Shown here piece by piece: positions 5,476 through 11,904 of a DNA stretch of 11,904 nucleotides. How positions within the stretch are numbered: position 1 is the first letter of the stretch; the number at the start of each line of letters is the position of its first letter. The stretch comes from Acetobacteraceae bacterium. GTDB taxonomy: Bacteria; Pseudomonadota; Alphaproteobacteria; Acetobacterales; Acetobacteraceae. Both the position numbers and the translations under genes were made by a program. The notes beneath the pieces were generated by a model. The model saw only the letters and a list, made by a program, of their open reading frames with translations, made no database searches and was not told the origin of the DNA. The stretch covers positions 1 to 11,904 of the forward strand of contig PLSZ01000164.1 of the NCBI GenBank assembly GCA_003164305.1, given 5' to 3'.

Positions 5476-5961
5476 ATGCGATCCGCGCCTGAATTCTCCT
5501 ACGGAGTCCCCTCCGCCACCGAATTCGCCGGCAAAACCGGTCTCGAACTCCTGCGCGCGATCATCGACGGCACGCTGCCGCAACCGCCGATTGCCCGCAC
5601 CATGTCGTTCTGGATCACCGAGGCCACCGAAGGATTCGCCGCGTTCGAGGGCGACCCCGGAGACCACCTTCTGAACCCCATGGGCAGCGTCCATGGCGGC
5701 TGGGCCTTGACTCTGATCGACAGCGCCGCCGGTTGCTCCGGGCTGACCCTGCTGCCTGCCGGCACCGGCTTCGCCACCATCGAAACCAAGGCCAACCTGT
5801 CGCGCCCGATCACGCGGGACACCGGGCGGGTGCGCGCCGAGGCCAGGGTGGTGGCCCAGGGCAGGCAGATCATTTCGGCGGAGGCGAGGGTGACGAACAA
5901 AGAGGGCAAAGTACTGGCGCACGGCACCTCCACCCTCATGATCCTGGCCGGCGCCAAATGA
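5476..5961 (+). CDS. PaaI-family hotdog thioesterase
   Basis: This 161-residue single-hotdog protein likely hydrolyses acyl- or aryl-CoA thioesters in the cytosol. The PaaI signature NPMGSVHGGWALTLIDSAAG covers 67-86, with Asn67, His73 and the Gly-Gly pair at the start of the long central helix; beta-strands follow (about 98-110, 117-126 and 132-155). The start at 5476 is preferred over 5452, because the earlier ATG lies beside the operator-like dyad and adds a non-family peptide (MHTWKYKI). No clear ribosome site precedes it; the transcript could be nearly leaderless, with TATAAA just upstream. Its stop overlaps the DUF488 start in ATGA, so the two are coupled. The CoA substrate cannot be read from sequence. 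Confidence 0.9.
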   Translation: MRSAPEFSYGVPSATEFAGKTGLELLRAIIDGTLPQPPIARTMSFWITEATEGFAAFEGDPGDHLLNPMGSVHGGWALTLIDSAAGCSGLTLLPAGTGFATIETKANLSRPITRDTGRVRAEARVVAQGRQIISAEARVTNKEGKVLAHGTSTLMILAGAK

Positions 5962-6317
5962 ACCCGCCGCGCGTCAAACGCGTCTACGATCCGCCCGCTG
6001 GCGGCGACGGCACGCGTATCCTGGTCGATCGGCTGTGGCCGCGCGGCATCGCCAAGGACCGGGCGCGCATCGATCTCTGGCTGAAGGATCTCTCCCCGCG
6101 CCACGCGCTGCGCAAGGAATTCCACGGCCACCCCGAACATTGGGACACCTTCCGCGCGGCCTTCGCGACGGAACTCGCCAGCCCCGAAGCCCAGGCCGCG
6201 GCGGAAACCGTGTTTGAACGCCGGCGCGCGGGGCCGGTAACGCTACTGTACGCCGCTCGTGACGAAAGCCACAACAACGCCGTCGCGCTGCGACTTTGGC
6301 TGGACGAGCAGCCATGA
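5958..6317 (+). CDS. DUF488 (YeaO-like) family protein
   Basis: The protein has 119 residues, the family's usual size. Members carry an N-terminal block like VYDPPAGGDGTRILVDRLWPRG (here 9-30), then a Trp-Leu-Lys-Asp-Leu-Ser-Pro stretch at 41-47, and a C-terminal TLLYAARDESHNNA block at 94-107; all three are present. The biochemical role is unknown. Older annotations as uroporphyrin methyltransferase are, to my knowledge, unsupported. The start overlaps the thioesterase stop (ATGA at 5958-5961), so it is translated with that gene. It ends four bases from the convergent YafY-type gene. A longer frame to 5733 overlaps the thioesterase and is discarded. Confidence 0.88.
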   Translation: MNPPRVKRVYDPPAGGDGTRILVDRLWPRGIAKDRARIDLWLKDLSPRHALRKEFHGHPEHWDTFRAAFATELASPEAQAAAETVFERRRAGPVTLLYAARDESHNNAVALRLWLDEQP

Positions 6318-6321
6318 TCCC

Positions 6322-7026
6322 TTATTCCGGCCGCGCGTTCCCCGCCTGAGGCCCGATCTGCGCCCACCACCCCGCCATCAGCTTCCCACCGTCGGTCGGA
6401 AACCGCGTCTCAAGCAGCGTCGAGGTCACGATCCGCTCGACCCGGAAATGCCGGTAATCCTCTCGCAGCTCGCACCACGCGCCGAGCACCGTCGCGTCCA
6501 CGTAATACGCCATCGCGATCGGCCAGATCGTCCGGTTGCTGCGCTGCCTGCCCGCGTCGGCGTAAGTGATTCGCATCTTTCGGGACTCCCGGATCGCGAA
6601 CCGCACGTCCGACAGATCGATCCCCGAGGGCGTCTCCGCCATCCCATCCGACACATAAAATGGCGCGGACATCACTCCTGGGCGTAACGCGTCGGGCAGC
6701 GCCGTCGCGATCTTCGCCAATACACTGGCGGCGGCGTCCTGCAAGCCCGGATCGCGCAACCGCCGCACCAGCCGTGCCCCCACCGCGATCGCGTCGATCT
6801 CATCCGCCGTGAACATCAGCGGCGGCAGATCGAAGCCCCGCCGCAGCACATACCCTATGCCGGCCGCGCCCTCGATCGGCACCCGGCTTGCCTGCAACGC
6901 GGCGATGTCGCGATAGACGGTGCGAACCGTGACCTCCAACTGCTCGGCGAGCGTCGCCGCGGTCATCGGCTTCGAGGCGACCCGCAAGGTCTGAATGATG
7001 TCGAATAACCGATCGGCGCGTCGCAC
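6322..7026 (-). CDS. YafY-type transcriptional regulator with HTH and WYL domains
   Basis: The product is 234 residues, matching the short YafY/WYL class. A DeoR-like HTH lies at about 18-45 (MTAATLAEQLEVTVRTVYRDI), followed by a linker and a ligand-sensing WYL domain at about 140-205, including IWPIAMAYYVDATVLGAWCE and the following Arg-rich strand. The start is a GTG at 7024-7026, giving the typical opening MRRADRLFDIIQ. AAGGAG at 7033-7038 sits six bases upstream. An in-frame ATG at 7060-7062 would add 12 residues but lies inside the inverted repeat at 7052-7077. The divergent MFS transporter gene is the likely target. The frame stays open to 7470 through the transporter gene and is not coding there. 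Confidence 0.9.
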   Translation of the reverse strand: MRRADRLFDIIQTLRVASKPMTAATLAEQLEVTVRTVYRDIAALQASRVPIEGAAGIGYVLRRGFDLPPLMFTADEIDAIAVGARLVRRLRDPGLQDAAASVLAKIATALPDALRPGVMSAPFYVSDGMAETPSGIDLSDVRFAIRESRKMRITYADAGRQRSNRTIWPIAMAYYVDATVLGAWCELREDYRHFRVERIVTSTLLETRFPTDGGKLMAGWWAQIGPQAGNARPE

Positions 7027-7032
7027 ATCCCG

Positions 7033-7038
7033 CTCCTT
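7033..7038 (-). promoter_or_regulatory. AAGGAG ribosome binding site that selects the GTG start of the YafY-type gene
   Basis: Read on the reverse strand, AAGGAG is followed after six bases by GTG at 7026-7024 and then the family's usual N-terminus. This supports the GTG over the upstream ATG at 7062. Confidence 0.75.
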
Positions 7039-7051
7039 CGTCCGGCGAATC

Positions 7052-7077
7052 CCTCCTGACATAACGCTGTCAGGAGG
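7052..7077. promoter_or_regulatory. Perfect inverted repeat between the YafY-type regulator and the MFS gene
   Basis: CCTCCTGACA (7052-7061) and TGTCAGGAGG (7068-7077) are exact complements around TAACGC. The core TGACA-N6-TGTCA is a plausible binding site for a dimeric regulator. It lies 26 bases upstream of the regulator's GTG and about 49 bases upstream of the transporter start, so one site could control both. I infer that the adjacent YafY-type protein binds it. Confidence 0.65.
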
Positions 7078-7125
7078 CCCCCGCCAGTATGCCCCGCTCA
7101 CCCAATCACCCACCGAGTGCGGCCC

Positions 7126-8385
7126 ATGTCGATCACCCACCCGCGCACCCTCACCGCCCCCATGATCCACGCACCCGCCGAGACCGAGTTCCGCCGCGGC
7201 TGGCCCGCCGTGCTGACCTGTTTCTGCGTGGCGATATTCGCCTGGGGTTTCGGCTTCTACGGCCAGGCGGTCTTCGTCGGCGAATTGCACGCCATGCACG
7301 GCTGGCCGGTCTCCACCATCGCCGCCGCGACCACTCTCTGTTACTTCAGCGGCGCCTGCCTGATCCCGTTCGTGCACGCCGCCGTCGAGCGCGCCGGGCC
7401 GCGCCTCCTGATGATCGGCGGCGCCTTGCTGTTGGGAGTCGGCGCGACCGGCTTCAGCAACGCCGCGCATCCCTGGCAGTTATTCATCGCCGGTCTGGTC
7501 ATGGCCGCCGGCTGGGCTGCGACGTCAGGCCCGGCGATCGCGATCGTACTGGCGAGGTGGTTCGACCGGAGGCGCGGTTTCGCCATCAGCCTGGCGTTGA
7601 ACGGCGCCAGCGCCAGCGGCTTCACCGTCGCCCCTCTGCTGGTCCGGTTGAGCCACTCCATCGGCCTGCCGCACGCCGTCCTGAGCTCCGTCCTCGCCGG
7701 TTGGGCCATCCTGGTTCCGGTCATCCTGTGGGGCATGCGCTCCCCCGGGCAGGTGGCCGCCCAGGTGGCCGCGGCCCCGCCGGAATCCCGCCGTGACGCC
7801 ACAAGGCGGACGTTACGCACATGGCAATTCTGGTCGGTGGCCCTGCCGTTCGCTCTGGCCATCGCCGCGCAGGTCGGCTTCATCGTGCACATGGTGGCGT
7901 TCCTGTTGCCACTGCTCGGCGCCGCCGGCACCAGCCTCGCGGTGACCTGTTCCAGCCTGGCCGCGATGTTCGGCCGGCTCGCACTGGGCACCGTGATCGA
8001 CCGTTTGCCGCGCCGAGGCACGACCGCCGTGTGCCTGCTCAGCCAGGCCTGCGGGCTGGGGTTGTTGCTGGCGATGCCAGGCTCAACCAAGGCGGTCTAT
8101 CTGGGGATCGTCCTGTTCGGCCTGTCGGTCGGCAATTTGATCACCTTGCCGGCGGTCATCGTGCACGCGGAATTCTCCCCTGCGTCATTCGGTGTGGTCA
8201 TCGGCCTGAGCGGCGCGATCATGCAGTTCGCGCTGGCGTTCGGACCGGGCGTGTTCGGCGTGCTGCACGACGCGACGGGCGATTACGACGTGGTGCTGAG
8301 GCTCTGCATGGCGCTACAGGTCACCGCGGCCGGCCTGGTGCTGTGCCGGCGATCGGTTCGCTACGCGGCGGGTCACGGTGCGTGA
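7126..8385 (+). CDS. MFS transporter, monocarboxylate/oxalate-formate antiporter-like
   Basis: The product is 419 residues with about twelve hydrophobic segments split by a charged loop near 218-232, the classic MFS 6+6 layout in the inner membrane. The loop ARWFDRRRGFAISLALNG at 143-160 resembles the ARWF-RRG signature of the monocarboxylate porter/OFA group. A motif-A-like FGRLALGTVIDRLPRR at 282-297 lies between helices 8 and 9. Together they suggest a small organic-acid carrier, but the substrate and direction are unknown. The start is uncertain: ATG 7126 is listed, GTG 7117 and ATG 7162 are possible, and none has a strong ribosome site. It diverges from the YafY-type regulator and ends 22 bases from the convergent stress-protein gene. 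Confidence 0.87.
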   Translation: MSITHPRTLTAPMIHAPAETEFRRGWPAVLTCFCVAIFAWGFGFYGQAVFVGELHAMHGWPVSTIAAATTLCYFSGACLIPFVHAAVERAGPRLLMIGGALLLGVGATGFSNAAHPWQLFIAGLVMAAGWAATSGPAIAIVLARWFDRRRGFAISLALNGASASGFTVAPLLVRLSHSIGLPHAVLSSVLAGWAILVPVILWGMRSPGQVAAQVAAAPPESRRDATRRTLRTWQFWSVALPFALAIAAQVGFIVHMVAFLLPLLGAAGTSLAVTCSSLAAMFGRLALGTVIDRLPRRGTTAVCLLSQACGLGLLLAMPGSTKAVYLGIVLFGLSVGNLITLPAVIVHAEFSPASFGVVIGLSGAIMQFALAFGPGVFGVLHDATGDYDVVLRLCMALQVTAAGLVLCRRSVRYAAGHGA

Positions 8386-8407
8386 AGGGGAACTCGCGGC
8401 GCCCGTG

Positions 8408-9232
8408 TCAGTGCGACACCAGCGCGCATTTCCCCGCCCGCAACAGCAGATCCCGCGTCACGCCGCCGAGCACCCATTCCCGCACCCGGCTGTGCCCATA
8501 CGCGCCCGCGACGATCAGATCGGCCTCGTATTCCTCCGCCAAATGACGCAGCCGATGCGTGTCGTCGCGGCCCGAGGCCACCGCGGCCGGCTCCGCCGCG
8601 ATCCCGTGGCGACCCAGCCACAGCACGACATCGTCCAGCCGCCCCCGCGCCGCCGCCAGATCATCCTCGCCGGCGATTTCGACGATCGTTACCTTTTTGG
8701 CCTGTTTCAGCAGCGGCAACGCGTCGGCGATCGCTCGCCGGGATTCCCGCGCGTCCTTCCAGCCGACCAGCACGCGGTCGAACGAAACAGCCTCGACCGT
8801 CGCCGGAACGATCAGCATCGGCCGCCCGACGTGCATGACGAAATCGCCGATCACCAGGTGGCGCGAGTTGTCGAACAACGACACTGCCCGGTCTACACCA
8901 GTAATGATCAGATCCGCGCCGCGCGCCTCCCGCGCCAAATAATCCGCCAGCGGATCCGATGTGATCGCCGACCGCCAGTCCCCGGCGCGCGGACCCAGGG
9001 CGGCTCGGAACTCGGCCTCTGCCGTCGCGACCTCCTGATCGCGCAGTTCCCGGTCGCGCGCGATGAACTCCCCGGCGACATAGCCCTCGCTGTAGACCAC
9101 CTGCATCGGATGACACGTCGCGACGCCGATCGCCTCGGCATCGAACCGCTCGGCCAAATCCGCCACCACGCGCAACAGACCCGCGTTCGGGTGCCCCAGT
9201 TCCAGATGCGCCATAAGGGTTTTGTAGGTCAT
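8408..9232 (-). CDS. Tandem-domain universal stress protein (UspA family)
   Basis: The protein is 274 residues with two UspA folds, about 1-144 and 150-274. Such cytosolic proteins bind ATP or act as dimeric stress factors under starvation, oxidants or low oxygen. The second domain keeps the nucleotide-binding pattern G-x2-G-x9-G: GAYGHS at 243-248, then GGVT at 256-259. The first domain lacks a clear equivalent (TGVDRAVSLFDNSRHLVIGD at 111-130), so only the C-terminal half is likely to bind ATP. GGGAGG shortly before the ATG at 9230-9232 supports the start. It appears monocistronic, and an FNR-like box lies 119 bases upstream. It converges with the MFS gene. Confidence 0.93.
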   Translation of the reverse strand: MTYKTLMAHLELGHPNAGLLRVVADLAERFDAEAIGVATCHPMQVVYSEGYVAGEFIARDRELRDQEVATAEAEFRAALGPRAGDWRSAITSDPLADYLAREARGADLIITGVDRAVSLFDNSRHLVIGDFVMHVGRPMLIVPATVEAVSFDRVLVGWKDARESRRAIADALPLLKQAKKVTIVEIAGEDDLAAARGRLDDVVLWLGRHGIAAEPAAVASGRDDTHRLRHLAEEYEADLIVAGAYGHSRVREWVLGGVTRDLLLRAGKCALVSH

Positions 9233-9350
9233 GTTCCGCCTCCCGCTCGCGCGGCGTGGTTTCTGTTCGAATTAGCAACGATAAGGGCTCGTGCCAGCCC
9301 CGCCCATCCGCTCGTCTCGGGGAAGATGGCGGGTCTCGCGCGCCGGTGCA

Positions 9351-9364
9351 TTGACCGGGATCAA
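9351..9364 (-). promoter_or_regulatory. FNR/Anr/FixK-type box upstream of the universal stress protein gene
   Basis: TTGACCGGGATCAA matches the FNR consensus TTGAT-N4-ATCAA at every defined base but one on this strand. It is in the 153-base gap between the GST stop and the stress-protein start. On the reverse strand a weak -10-like CATCTT at 9328-9323 would put the box near -41, the class II activator position. FNR-type control of Usp genes is well established in other Proteobacteria; here it is predicted only. Confidence 0.55.
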
Positions 9365-9385
9365 TTCGCCCGCCGGTTGCCGCGG

Positions 9386-10033
9386 TCAGGGAGGCGGCCG
9401 ATTGCTCTCCACCGCCCGCGCGTAGGCCGGCCGTGCCGTGATCCCGGCGTTGTAAGCGACAACACGATCCGTCACCGCGACGCCATACCGGACAGCCCAG
9501 GTGACGCAGGTCGATAACAAAATGTCGGCGGCGGTGAAGCGGTCGCCGAGGAGATGCGGACGGCCATCGTCCAACGCCCGCTCCACCGACCGCATTTGCT
9601 TCTGGAAATACGCCGCCGCCGCTTCGTTCGCGAGCGGTGCTTCCCCATAAATGTGCCGCAAATCGCCATGCCGGCGCATCACATACAGCGAGGTTGCGTC
9701 CAACTCGCTGATGACGAAGAAGCACCATTCCAGGCAGCGCGCCCGCTCCCGCGCGTCGTCGGGCACCAGCCGGTCGTGAGGTTGCCCGTAAGCATCCGAC
9801 AGATACGTCACGATCGCGGCGCTTTCAGTGATCGTGAAGCCGTTATCCTGCAGCAACGGGATCTTTTGCCGCGCGCTGAGGGCGGTGAATTCTTCAGTCA
9901 GGGTCTCCCCGGTTCGCGCCTGGATCGGCCGGCGTTGATAGGGCAGATCGAGTTCGTGCAAAGCCCAGTGAGCGCGGATGGTACGACTGGTGCCGGCGCC
10001 CCAGAGAACGCGACCGCCGCCTGGTTCGGACAT
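9386..10033 (-). CDS. Glutathione S-transferase family protein
   Basis: The protein is 215 residues, the normal GST length. The thioredoxin-like N-terminal domain (about 8-82) has a possible catalytic Ser at GTSRTIR (14-20), the cis-proline in KIPLL (Pro59) and the glutathione-contacting TES at 69-71. The helical C-terminal domain has the N-capping Asp170 in FTAAD. These fit a cytosolic GST that conjugates or isomerises using glutathione. The start ATG at 10031-10033 follows a TGAGG site by eight bases and lies 10 bases after the class II aldolase stop, so the pair is likely co-transcribed. The frame remains open to 10237 over the aldolase gene, but that part is not GST-like. The substrate is unknown. 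Confidence 0.9.
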   Translation of the reverse strand: MSEPGGGRVLWGAGTSRTIRAHWALHELDLPYQRRPIQARTGETLTEEFTALSARQKIPLLQDNGFTITESAAIVTYLSDAYGQPHDRLVPDDARERARCLEWCFFVISELDATSLYVMRRHGDLRHIYGEAPLANEAAAAYFQKQMRSVERALDDGRPHLLGDRFTAADILLSTCVTWAVRYGVAVTDRVVAYNAGITARPAYARAVESNRPPP

Positions 10034-10043
10034 TCGCGCAGCC

Positions 10044-10805
10044 TCAGGTCGCGTAATCCGGCTCCTCGCGATCGAGGATCCGCCGCCACGCGTCCAGATG
10101 CAGCCGCGCGTCCATCTTCTCCCCCCACGGCCCATGCCAATGCCGCCGTTCCGCGTCCGGCAGCACCCGCAACGGCAGGCCCGTCGACATGGCGGTGAGT
10201 TGATACATCGCGGTGCGCTCGGCCGCGTGACATTCATCGAACGCGTCGTGGACGGTGGGACCGACGACGGTCACGCCATGGCCGCCCATCAGCAGGATGG
10301 ATTTGTCACCGAGCGCTTTGGCCAGCCGGTCGCCCTCGGCGTGGCTGTCGGCGGGGGCGACGCCTTCGTGATCGATCGCGATGCGATCGTTGAGGATCAG
10401 ATTGTTATGATGCGACAACGTGACCTCCGGCTCCGCCAGCATCGACAGCGCGGTCAGCCAGCGCGGATGCACGTGGACGATGCAGGTCGCGGCGGGGTTC
10501 TGAAGATGGATGCGGGCATGGATATGGAACGCGACTTTTCGCAGTTCGCCGGTGCCGCGCAGCACCTTGCCGTCCAGGTCGCAAACGATCAGCGAACTCG
10601 CGGTCAGTTCCTGAAACAAGTAGCCGCGCGGGTTGATCAGGAAGGTTGGGCTTTCGCCTGACAGCATCAGGGAGTTGTGGTTACCGATCTGCTCGTTCCA
10701 GCCCATCCGCGCGGCGACGCGAAACACGGCGGCCATATCGCGACGCAGCCGCCATTCGGCCTGCTCGGCGTCGGTGGAAGAGAGTTGTTTCAGGACGGCG
10801 GACAT
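10044..10805 (-). CDS. Class II aldolase/adducin-family protein
   Basis: The protein is 253 residues, standard for the fuculose-aldolase/RhaD/AraD-like fold that binds one divalent metal. The metal ligands are visible as His111 and His113 in HVHPR and His176 in GGHGV; GNHNSLML at 41-48 and INPRGYLF at 57-64 are the usual phosphate-side motifs. Unlike sugar aldolases, many family members of this length act as decarboxylases or lyases on non-phosphorylated acids, so the reaction is not assigned. GAGGGAG upstream of the ATG at 10803-10805 supports the start. A GST gene follows after 10 bases, suggesting that the product or substrate is electrophilic or glutathione-linked, which is inference. Confidence 0.91.
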   Translation of the reverse strand: MSAVLKQLSSTDAEQAEWRLRRDMAAVFRVAARMGWNEQIGNHNSLMLSGESPTFLINPRGYLFQELTASSLIVCDLDGKVLRGTGELRKVAFHIHARIHLQNPAATCIVHVHPRWLTALSMLAEPEVTLSHHNNLILNDRIAIDHEGVAPADSHAEGDRLAKALGDKSILLMGGHGVTVVGPTVHDAFDECHAAERTAMYQLTAMSTGLPLRVLPDAERRHWHGPWGEKMDARLHLDAWRRILDREEPDYAT

Positions 10806-11147
10806 ACGATACTCCCTCGCGGCAATTTACCTTGCAGCGTGATCAGGCCAGCCTCCCGGCAGGCGCGGACGGGATCATACCACCGCCCTGAAACGTTGGC
10901 GATGCATCTTCGCGCATCGGCCGGCCAGCAGCCGTGCGATCGACGCCGCCAGGTAATGCCCGACCGTCGCTGGCCGGTTGCCACCTGACCGCTCGGGCTG
11001 GTATTCCCGGTCGAGCGGTGTTAAGATCGGCACAATAACAAATTCTCACAGGGCGACACATTCTCCGGCTCGAAATTCTGGACGGCGCGGCACAGCGCCC
11101 AACGCCCGAAAATTTCGTCTGGATATTCGTTACGAGGGGAACAAACG
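10806..11147. other. Gene-free region between divergent aldolase and repeat-protein genes
   Basis: These 342 bases contain no convincing gene. They must hold the promoters for the aldolase-GST pair (leftward) and for the repeat protein (rightward), but no clear -35/-10 pair was recognisable. Inverted repeats are seen near 10901-10918 (cgatgc/gcatcg), at 10988-11019, and the short palindrome CGAAAATTTCG at 11107-11117. The right third is richer in A and T than the surrounding genes. Confidence 0.55.
10988..11019. repeat. 8-bp inverted repeat with a 16-base spacer
   Basis: ACCGCTCG at 10988-10995 and CGAGCGGT at 11012-11019 are exact complements. They lie about 130-160 bases upstream of the repeat-protein start. 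It could be a regulator site or an RNA hairpin; no T-run follows. Confidence 0.5.
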
Positions 11148-11904
11148 ATGGCGACGACATACACGTGGATTGGACAACCAGGCACGGCGGCAAGCGCGAG
11201 TGTAACGACGGACTGGTCGCCGACAGGATCGCCACAGGCCGGCGACACCGGGATCATCACCGATAACGGAACGATCCTCCTGGGCGACGGCATCCTCCAG
11301 GCCAATACGATATTCGAGGGCAACGGACTGCTGGTCTTCACCGGCGACAGCCTGGTGAACCACGGCACCCCGTCGCTCGATTCGGCGACCTTGATCACCA
11401 CGGCGGCCGGCCTGGTGGTCGCCCAGTCCTCGACGATCGACGCGAACGGCAATTTCGTGAACGAGGGGAGTATCCTCGCGGACGGAGCGGCGGGCAGTTC
11501 GCTCACGATCAATATCGGCGCCACCGTGCTCAACGGCACCACGCTGCCGGGGTATTTCTACAATCCGAGCGTCATCCAGGCCGACGCCGGCAACACGCTG
11601 ACGATCGCCATCGGCACGACGTCGGAACTGTTCAACACCGGTTCGATCGTCGCCGACGGCGGCACGGTGAAGATCACCGTCAACCCCTCCGCCATCGCGG
11701 GCGGCGACGGGCCGGTGCGCGGCTTCGAGGACATTGAAGGCGGCGGCACGCTGGAAACGGCGGCGTATTATCCGGCGAGCGACGGCAACAACGGGACGCA
11801 CTCCGAAATCGATTTCGTCGATTCCGCGGCGGGCAATACGCTGAAGATCGACAATGTGGGCAGTTTCGGCGGGGTGATCCTCGGGTTCGCCGCCGGGGAC
11901 ACGA
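11148..11904 (+). CDS. Start of a large beta-solenoid repeat protein (adhesin or secreted type), 3' end missing
   Basis: The frame runs from ATG 11148 to the window end without a stop, giving 252 visible residues. GAGGGG about eight bases upstream supports the start. Composition is rich in Gly, Thr, Asn, Asp, Ser and Ala, poor in Lys and Arg, with no Cys. Short alternating beta-strands and turns repeat, for example NFVNEGSILADG at 102-113 and LFNTGSIVADGG at 161-172, each followed by a TINI/KITV strand. The opening TYTWIGQPG...DWSPTG and the late FGGVILGFAAGDT at 240-252 resemble large surface or type I-secreted proteins annotated in Acetobacteraceae and Methylobacteria, as I recall. No N-terminal signal peptide is visible, so type I secretion (C-terminal signal, outside the window) is more likely than Sec-dependent autotransport. 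Long reverse-strand frames here are shadows. Confidence 0.75.
   Translation, partial: MATTYTWIGQPGTAASASVTTDWSPTGSPQAGDTGIITDNGTILLGDGILQANTIFEGNGLLVFTGDSLVNHGTPSLDSATLITTAAGLVVAQSSTIDANGNFVNEGSILADGAAGSSLTINIGATVLNGTTLPGYFYNPSVIQADAGNTLTIAIGTTSELFNTGSIVADGGTVKITVNPSAIAGGDGPVRGFEDIEGGGTLETAAYYPASDGNNGTHSEIDFVDSAAGNTLKIDNVGSFGGVILGFAAGDT

Noticed and set aside
9233..9385. Small gene between the stress protein and GST genes
   Set aside because: No start with a ribosome site and a conserved-looking product was found. The stretch fits a promoter region.
11021..11801. Reverse-strand frames opposite the repeat protein
   Set aside because: The forward frame has a ribosome site, an ATG and regular beta-repeat structure; the reverse frames look like shadows of its repetitive codons.

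Overview
The window is GC-rich, densely coded bacterial DNA with codons strongly biased to G or C in the third position. The protein types (a PyrE of the form seen in Rhizobiales and Rhodospirillales, a 67-residue Arg/Lys-rich S21, a short YafY-type WYL regulator, and palindromic repeats of the GTCATxxCCGGxCTyGACCCGGxxAT kind) point to an alphaproteobacterium. Acetobacteraceae or a close relative is my best guess. This is inference from sequence style, not from a database match.

Left part (1-3975, + strand): a tight pyrimidine-related operon. It holds the end of pyrK (FAD/2Fe-2S electron-transfer subunit), pyrD (class 1B catalytic subunit), an M20-family hydantoinase/carbamoylase-type amidase and a pyrE-like orotate phosphoribosyltransferase. 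The last three genes overlap by 1-4 bases. The pyrK-pyrD junction instead carries a palindromic-repeat insert flanked by a 12-base direct repeat that duplicates the pyrD start. The four products could act on orotate, dihydroorotate and carbamoyl-aspartate in either direction.

3976-4193 is gene-free and holds an inverted pair of the same palindromic repeat. Next come rpsU (- strand), then a MAPEG membrane protein preceded by its MarR-type regulator (both - strand). Divergent from marR is a two-gene + strand unit, a PaaI-like hotdog thioesterase overlapping a DUF488 protein. A 47-base AT-rich gap with a 16-base operator-like dyad separates the two units, so one MarR protein may control detoxification-type genes on both sides.

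6322-8385: a YafY/WYL regulator (- strand) diverges from an MFS transporter of the monocarboxylate/oxalate-formate type. A perfect 10-bp inverted repeat lies between them. Converging on the transporter is a tandem universal stress protein (- strand) with an FNR/Anr-like box upstream, suggesting low-oxygen control. Behind it is a class II aldolase-GST pair (- strand, 10-base gap).

10806-11147 is non-coding with several inverted repeats. From 11148 to the window end runs the start of a large Gly/Asn/Asp/Thr-rich beta-solenoid surface or secreted protein whose end is not visible. No tRNA, rRNA, CRISPR array, transposase or phage gene was found.
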